The notes under the pieces are model-generated. The model saw only the letters and a list, made by a program, of their open reading frames with translations. It made no database searches and was not told where the DNA came from. Positions 29,285 through 33,009 of a stretch of 33,009 nucleotides of DNA are shown in pieces. The stretch is taken from the IMG/VR virus record IMGVR_UViG_3300042555_001626, positions 1 to 33,009 of that record; one strand, 5' to 3'. This DNA is from a virus. Numbering within the stretch: position 1 is the first letter of the stretch; each line of letters opens with the position of its first letter. Made by a program: the position numbers and the translations under genes.

Positions 29285-29685
29285 TGAGAATAATTGTATT
29301 AATAATATTGTTAAGTTCATGTAGTGCTAATTGGCACTTAAAAAGAGCATTAATCAAAGACCCGTCTTTGTTTAGGCCTAGAACTTATGTTATTGATACA
29401 GTAATTGTAAAAGATTCATTTACTAAGGTTGATACATTTACCCTAAATGAAGTTGATACCTTTGTAACAGACACTGGTAAAGTTCGATTGACTATTTATA
29501 GAAATAGAAACTTCTTTAAAACTAAGATTGAAGTAAAGAGTGATACTATAAGAATTAAAGAGTCAGTTGAAATGCCACCACAAATAATTTATAAAGGTAG
29601 TAAAGGTGAATCTAAATGGTATATGGCAATAATTAGTTTTTTAGTAATAGTAATTTTGAGTATATTATGGAGAAGAAATTGGTAA
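29284..29685 (+). CDS. Candidate unimolecular spanin (lipoprotein plus C-terminal membrane helix)
   Basis: From GTG 29284 the 133-residue product has a lipoprotein signal ending in a lipobox, IIVLIILLSSC with Cys13 as the lipidated residue, then a periplasmic part of beta strands (VIDTVIVKDSFTKVDTFTLN, TGKVRLTIYRNRNF) and a C-terminal membrane helix at about 112-129 (WYMAIISFLVIVILSILW) followed by RRNW. An outer-membrane lipid anchor plus an inner-membrane helix is the layout of u-spanins such as T1 gp11, which fuse the two membranes in the last step of lysis. It is not beside the endolysin, but on the circular map lysis genes lie only about 3 kb downstream. Confidence 0.72.
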   Translation: MRIIVLIILLSSCSANWHLKRALIKDPSLFRPRTYVIDTVIVKDSFTKVDTFTLNEVDTFVTDTGKVRLTIYRNRNFFKTKIEVKSDTIRIKESVEMPPQIIYKGSKGESKWYMAIISFLVIVILSILWRRNW

Positions 29686-29822
29686 CCCCTAGTAGAACAA
29701 GTCCAAAGCCTGGCTCTGGTCGTGCTTGTTTATGTAAAGATAAGCAAACATATGATAAGAAATGTTGCGATGGTTCTTTATGGGCGCAGGGTATTGGACA
29801 AATTACTAAAACATTGCCATAG
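29667..29822 (+). CDS. Cys-rich 51-residue protein
   Basis: ATG 29667 overlaps the spanin end by 19 bp and encodes MEKKLVTPSRTSPKPGSGRA, then CLCKDKQTYDKKCCDGSLWA and QGIGQITKTLP. The C-x-C...CC arrangement with DGSLWAQGIG is a stretch I associate with small Bacteroidota phage proteins of unknown role. The four cysteines might hold a zinc ion or disulfides. It is cotranscribed with the spanin. Confidence 0.65.
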   Translation: MEKKLVTPSRTSPKPGSGRACLCKDKQTYDKKCCDGSLWAQGIGQITKTLP

Positions 29823-29825
29823 AAT

Positions 29826-29855
29826 AGTAACAAAAACAAGAATTAATATTTTATA
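29826..29855 (+). promoter_or_regulatory. Late promoter L5 (AGTAAC / TTTTAT)
   Basis: AGTAACAA at 29826, TTTTAT at 29849-29854, ATG at 29859, spacing 33 nt. One base of the first box differs from L1. Confidence 0.55.
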
Positions 29856-29858
29856 AGT

Positions 29859-30131
29859 ATGAGTATTTCAGGAAGTTCGTTCAGTGCAGGATACACAGGT
29901 TGTAAAGTTGTTGCAAACACTTCAGTTACCACAGGTATTTGGAGAGGATTTGTAGTAAATGCAGATTGTGTTGTTTCTGCCTTATTAGATAAAAATGGTG
30001 TAAGTTTAAATAGCACTATTGCTTTTAGTGGAGTTACATTAAAACAAGGTGCTTTTATTTGTGTACCTGATGGTGATTGGATTAGTTCAATCACATTAAC
30101 TAGTGGTTCTGTTATATTATATAATGCATAA
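29859..30131 (+). CDS. Small beta-rich virion protein, 90 residues
   Basis: MSISGSSFSAGYTGCKVVAN, TSVTTGIWRGFVVNADCVVS and AFICVPDGDWISSITLTSGS make an all-beta product with few charges, reminiscent of small fibre or decoration proteins. It has its own late promoter and precedes the tail fibre gene. It ends with TAATG into a micro-gene. Confidence 0.6.
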   Translation: MSISGSSFSAGYTGCKVVANTSVTTGIWRGFVVNADCVVSALLDKNGVSLNSTIAFSGVTLKQGAFICVPDGDWISSITLTSGSVILYNA

Positions 30132-30250
30132 TGTTTGTAGGTATTGGTGTAAGAATAAAGCCTTATGTTTCATCAGTGCCGTTTTCACAATTGCAATGGC
30201 AGTTGATTTTAACACAATGGCAAGATATAAACGAAACATGGAATTTATAG
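30131..30250 (+). CDS. Small protein before the fibre, 39 residues
   Basis: ATG 30131 overlaps the previous stop (TAATG). Product MFVGIGVRIKPYVSSVPFSQ, then LQWQLILTQWQDINETWNL. The aromatic ending ETWNL resembles the ends of the adaptor (TTWNL) and of the fibre (TWNDLF), hinting at a shared assembly motif. The gap to the fibre gene is 1 bp. Confidence 0.5.
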   Translation: MFVGIGVRIKPYVSSVPFSQLQWQLILTQWQDINETWNL

Positions 30251-30251
30251 T

Positions 30252-32366
30252 ATGGGAACAAGTTTAAATGGGTTAACCCCTTCAGCGACCTACCAAGGTC
30301 TTGTCAAATTTGGTGATAATAGTGTAATAGGTGCTAGTCTTAAATATCTTAGCGATGGTCAAGGTAATGATTTGCCTATTAGTGTTGCATCAACAGGTGT
30401 TGGGATTAATACTATTACTAATTCTGCATTATTAAGTATTCAAGGCACTGGTAATACTAATGCAACTAGTTCTATTAATGTTTTTAATTCTGTTGGCACT
30501 TCTATATTTCAAGCAAGAAATGATGGGTATATTTTTGTCCCTAATTTTACTGCTCAATATAATGTAAACTCGATGAATGGTTCATTTAGTTCTCAAGTAA
30601 ATATTGGGAGTCCAACTGTATCAGGTCAAAAATTAGGAGTTAGAGGTTCGGGTTCAACATCAGCAACGACATCATTAATAGTACAAAATAGTTTAGGGAA
30701 TAGTGTTTTAACTTGTACTGATGATGGTAAAGTATATGTACAAAGCAATTCGTTTACAGTAAGTGGTTATTCAGCAAGAATAAATAATTTACAATTAGGT
30801 TTAATTGGTTCAAAAGTAATATCAGCAACAGGCGGAGATTCGAGTATAAATATAGATGCTGGTGGGATAGGGATTTCAGGTGCAACTGCATTAACCCCAA
30901 CTGCAAGGCTTCATGTTAAAGGGAATGGTTCAACGAGTGCAACGACTTCTTTTTTAGTACAAGATAGTGCAGGATTAAACGCATTTTATGTAAGAGATGA
31001 TAGATTTGCATGGTTTTCTAAAGAAGTTACTGTTGGTGGTAGTTCATCAGCAAGTATAACTATGGGTACGGGCGGTTCTAATAATCCTTATATTAATGCT
31101 TTTGGTAATGGATTAGAATTGACAACATCGGGTTCGTATGGAGCAAGTTCTAATATTCAATTTAGACCACAAGCAAATTGGAGTGTAGTAAGTACAACAA
31201 GTGGTACTGGTGTTTTTGCAATAAATACCGATGGTAATAATGAAAGGTTAAGAGTAACTCAAGCAGGTAACGTTGGTATAGGAACGACAACACCAAATCT
31301 TTTAGGTGTTTCAAAGGAATTAACTCTTGAGTCTAAAAGTGCTACAAATCAAGTTGCTATGAATTTATCGGGTTACGCAACTACAAGTGGTACAATTGGT
31401 TCATTTTTACAATTTTATAATAATGGTAATAGAGTAGCATATATTGGAAGTGCAAGAGGCTCGGTGGATAATTCATCAGATTTAATTTTTGCAACTGCAA
31501 ATGCAGGAACTTTAGCCCAAAATATGGTTATTTCTTCTGCAGGTAATGTTGGTATTGGGAGAACCTCACCTGCCACAAAGTTAGATGTAAACGGTATAAT
31601 AAAGGTTGCAGGTAACGGAGGTGGATATGTAGAGGGGTATAGAGTAATTTGGGAAACACCCGATACACATAGAGGCATTGGTGCAAACTCGTTTCAGATT
31701 GCGAATGTAACATCACAAGGAATGACATTTGGATGTTCAAATAATCAGTTTGCAGTCCTTAACTCATCGGGTAATTTTGGTATAGGAACATTATCACCTA
31801 CTTCAAGGCTTCAAGTTCAAGGTAGTGGAACAACAAGTGCAACATCAAATTTATTATTACAAAATAGTTCAGCAACACAATTAGTTAAAGTTACTGACGA
31901 TGGTAAAATGACAATGGGTACGGGAACAACGGGAACTGCATTGTTAGATATTTCAGTTGGTGCAGGTTCTACACCACCATTAAGATTAAAAGGCTATTCA
32001 GATGCAGGAACATCTTATTTAATTAGTGCAGGTACTGAATCTTTTGCAGACAATTTTAAAGTTAAAATGGTAAACGGAAATGTAACTATGGGTACACAAT
32101 TAAATGGTTACACATTCGGTTTAGAAACTTTTAATGGTGTTGCAATGCACATAGCAAACGCAGGAAATATAGGTATGGGAACAACATCACCAAATGTATC
32201 TGCTAAACTTGATGTAAACTCAACAACGCAAGGATTTTTGCCACCTGTTATGACAACCGCACAAAAGACAGCAATAACAACTCCTGCCGCAGGTTTGGTT
32301 GTTTATGATTCAACAACAAACAAGTTATGTTGCTACAATGGTAGTACATGGAATGATTTATTTTAA
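30252..32366 (+). CDS. Tail fibre / receptor-binding adhesin, 704 residues
   Basis: A repeat-rich, low-charge adhesin. Four copies of a 35-37-residue unit (IQGTGNTNATSSINVFNS type) start near residues 60, 128, 220 and 520, each ending in a D-D/N-G-x-x-x-V turn. A GNVGIGTTTP-type hairpin recurs near 339, 431, 507 and 638. The C-terminus LDVNSTTQGFLPPVMTTAQK then VVYDSTTNKLCCYNGSTWND is a common trimerisation or receptor module of Bacteroidota phage fibres. Codon style (more TCA, GGG and CG than elsewhere) differs from neighbours, suggesting recent exchange. It should recognise the host surface. Confidence 0.82.
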   Translation: MGTSLNGLTPSATYQGLVKFGDNSVIGASLKYLSDGQGNDLPISVASTGVGINTITNSALLSIQGTGNTNATSSINVFNSVGTSIFQARNDGYIFVPNFTAQYNVNSMNGSFSSQVNIGSPTVSGQKLGVRGSGSTSATTSLIVQNSLGNSVLTCTDDGKVYVQSNSFTVSGYSARINNLQLGLIGSKVISATGGDSSINIDAGGIGISGATALTPTARLHVKGNGSTSATTSFLVQDSAGLNAFYVRDDRFAWFSKEVTVGGSSSASITMGTGGSNNPYINAFGNGLELTTSGSYGASSNIQFRPQANWSVVSTTSGTGVFAINTDGNNERLRVTQAGNVGIGTTTPNLLGVSKELTLESKSATNQVAMNLSGYATTSGTIGSFLQFYNNGNRVAYIGSARGSVDNSSDLIFATANAGTLAQNMVISSAGNVGIGRTSPATKLDVNGIIKVAGNGGGYVEGYRVIWETPDTHRGIGANSFQIANVTSQGMTFGCSNNQFAVLNSSGNFGIGTLSPTSRLQVQGSGTTSATSNLLLQNSSATQLVKVTDDGKMTMGTGTTGTALLDISVGAGSTPPLRLKGYSDAGTSYLISAGTESFADNFKVKMVNGNVTMGTQLNGYTFGLETFNGVAMHIANAGNIGMGTTSPNVSAKLDVNSTTQGFLPPVMTTAQKTAITTPAAGLVVYDSTTNKLCCYNGSTWNDLF
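30429..31916. repeat. Four-copy coding repeat in the tail fibre
   Basis: Units at about 30429-30539, 30633-30740, 30909-31013 and 31809-31916 encode (V/I)xGxGxTxATxS followed by a strand and a DDG/NDG turn. They are diverged at DNA level but clear in protein, so they are old structural repeats. Confidence 0.7.
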
Positions 32367-32371
32367 AATTT

Positions 32372-32716
32372 ATGAAAGTAATACAAATTAACACAATCGT
32401 AGGATTAACTAGTGGTATTGACATCCCTAGTGGCTCAATCGTAACCATAGCAGAAGGCTATGCAGATGTAAAATCAACACAAGAAGGTTTAATCCCTTCA
32501 CAAGTAGCCACTTTTTTATTCGCTTCAGCGGAAGCAATGTTAAGTGGTAAAGCAGCAATTCAAGGTATTGAAGATTTTAACCCTGTTTTTTCAGATTTAA
32601 AATTGACAATAGTAGATTTTCAAACAAAGCCTGCAGAAACTTTATTAATTGATGCCGTTTATAGCCAATTAGTAATTGTTTATGGCGAAAGCAATGTAGA
32701 GATAGTTACAATCTAA
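32372..32716 (+). CDS. Hypothetical protein after the fibre, 114 residues
   Basis: MKVIQINTIVGLTSGIDIPS, GSIVTIAEGYADVKSTQEGL and FLFASAEAMLSGKAAIQGIE, ending YGESNVEIVTI: small, soluble, beta then helical. The SGIDIPSGSIVTIAEGYADV part reads like a short beta barrel. A fibre chaperone or minor structural protein is possible from position; no family recognised. Confidence 0.6.
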   Translation: MKVIQINTIVGLTSGIDIPSGSIVTIAEGYADVKSTQEGLIPSQVATFLFASAEAMLSGKAAIQGIEDFNPVFSDLKLTIVDFQTKPAETLLIDAVYSQLVIVYGESNVEIVTI

Positions 32717-32907
32717 TGAAGCATTTTAACGATAATACTGCAGACATATTGGCTACGACTAGTTTTGTTAGTACATTGGCTCATTATTCTATGATGTTTC
32801 AGCCTATAGTTAGTATGTTTGCAGGTCTTATTGCTATTGTATCTGGTTTGTTTGCTATAAGATATTACTATTTAAAGAGTAAAAGATATGGCAAAGGCGA
32901 AGAGTAA
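32716..32907 (+). CDS. Putative holin, 63 residues
   Basis: The N-terminal half is polar and amphipathic (NDNTADILATTSFVSTLAHY); one long hydrophobic segment follows at about 27-48 (MFQPIVSMFAGLIAIVSGLF) and a strongly basic tail IRYYYLKSKRYGKGEE. This is the layout of single- or two-pass phage holins such as T7 gp17.5. The TAATG overlap puts it in the same message as the fibre genes. Together with the membrane protein at 161 and the amidase at 339 it forms a lysis cassette across the circle junction. Confidence 0.6.
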   Translation: MKHFNDNTADILATTSFVSTLAHYSMMFQPIVSMFAGLIAIVSGLFAIRYYYLKSKRYGKGEE

Positions 32908-33009
32908 AGGAGATGTATCTAAGTTGTTCAAGGTAAAACCAAAGAAGAACAATAAAGGAGTACATTCAAAAAACAATAAGCCTGATAAGGCGTATAGAGG
33001 ACAAGGTAG
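32850..33009. repeat. Right copy of the terminal direct repeat
   Basis: Second copy of bases 1-160, with the silent A/G difference at 32883. Joining the copies restores two genes cut by the window ends: the holin-like gene starting at 32716 and the small basic gene complete at 39-170. Confidence 0.93.
32888..33009 (+). CDS. 5' part of the small basic gene (cut by the window end)
   Basis: Same gene as 39-170; 122 of its 132 bases are present before the window stops. Confidence 0.65.
   Translation, partial: MAKAKSKGDVSKLFKVKPKKNNKGVHSKNNKPDKAYRGQG

Noticed and set aside
30211-30251. Late promoter before the tail fibre gene
   Set aside because: AATTTATAGTATG resembles the second box but no TGTAAC-like box lies 33 nt before the ATG; the gene overlaps the L5 transcript anyway.
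1-33009. tRNA genes, CRISPR arrays, insertion sequences, integrase
   Set aside because: I saw no cloverleaf with a T-loop, no regular spaced repeats, no transposase motif and no recombinase motif.

Overview
The window looks like one complete genome of a small, AT-rich (GC about one third by eye), tailed double-stranded DNA phage of a Bacteroidota host. Positions 1-160 recur at 32850-33009 with a single mismatch, so the unit is about 32,849 bp and is either circularly permuted or carries a short direct terminal repeat. Every gene I can support is on the + strand. The host assignment rests on the absence of Shine-Dalgarno sites, six promoters matching the Bacteroidota house-keeping form (TTTG, 19 nt, TAnnTTTA) and protein families typical of phages of that phylum. 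HK97-type head genes, a tape measure and tail-tip genes suggest a siphovirus. I see no integrase, lysogeny repressor, tRNA or CRISPR array.

Layout. The lysis genes span the circle junction (32716-33009 and 1-998: two holin-like proteins, a small basic protein and a zinc amidase), with a candidate single-gene spanin at 29284. The early region (1084-6311) holds a DUF932 protein, an SSB-like protein ending in DLPF, a replication initiator whose gene carries iteron-like repeats next to an AT-rich tract, and a probable helper protein. From 5102 to 12075 runs a cluster that looks like a DNA or glycan modification system: two glycosyltransferases of the TET-associated (GREB1-like) type, a ParB-like protein, a class I methyltransferase, a stand-alone RarA C-terminal domain, a PIG-L de-N-acetylase and a WbqC-like protein, with a sigma-like factor among small genes in the middle. 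HNH nuclease, TerS and TerL follow (12278-14050). An anti-restriction cassette with ArdA, under early-type promoters, sits at 14148-15411 between packaging and tail genes. The virion genes then run tail chaperone (with a -1 frameshift), tail completion, tail tip, tape measure, protease, scaffold, capsid, tail tube, portal, adaptor, spanin and tail fibre.

Regulation. Host-type promoters drive the early, modification, packaging and anti-restriction genes. A second motif (TGTAAC, then TTTTAT, then ATG, at fixed spacing) precedes five virion genes and is probably the late promoter; the sigma-like protein at 7100 is the obvious candidate to read it. Several promoters lie so close to their ATG that the mRNAs should be leaderless or nearly so.

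Most interesting: (1) the modification cluster, which has sugar transferases and sugar-tailoring enzymes but no recognisable enzyme to make the hydroxylated base; (2) near-absence of the palindromes GATC, AGCT and ACGT by eye; (3) the late promoter family; (4) the origin candidate inside the initiator gene. All counts were made by eye and need a computed check.
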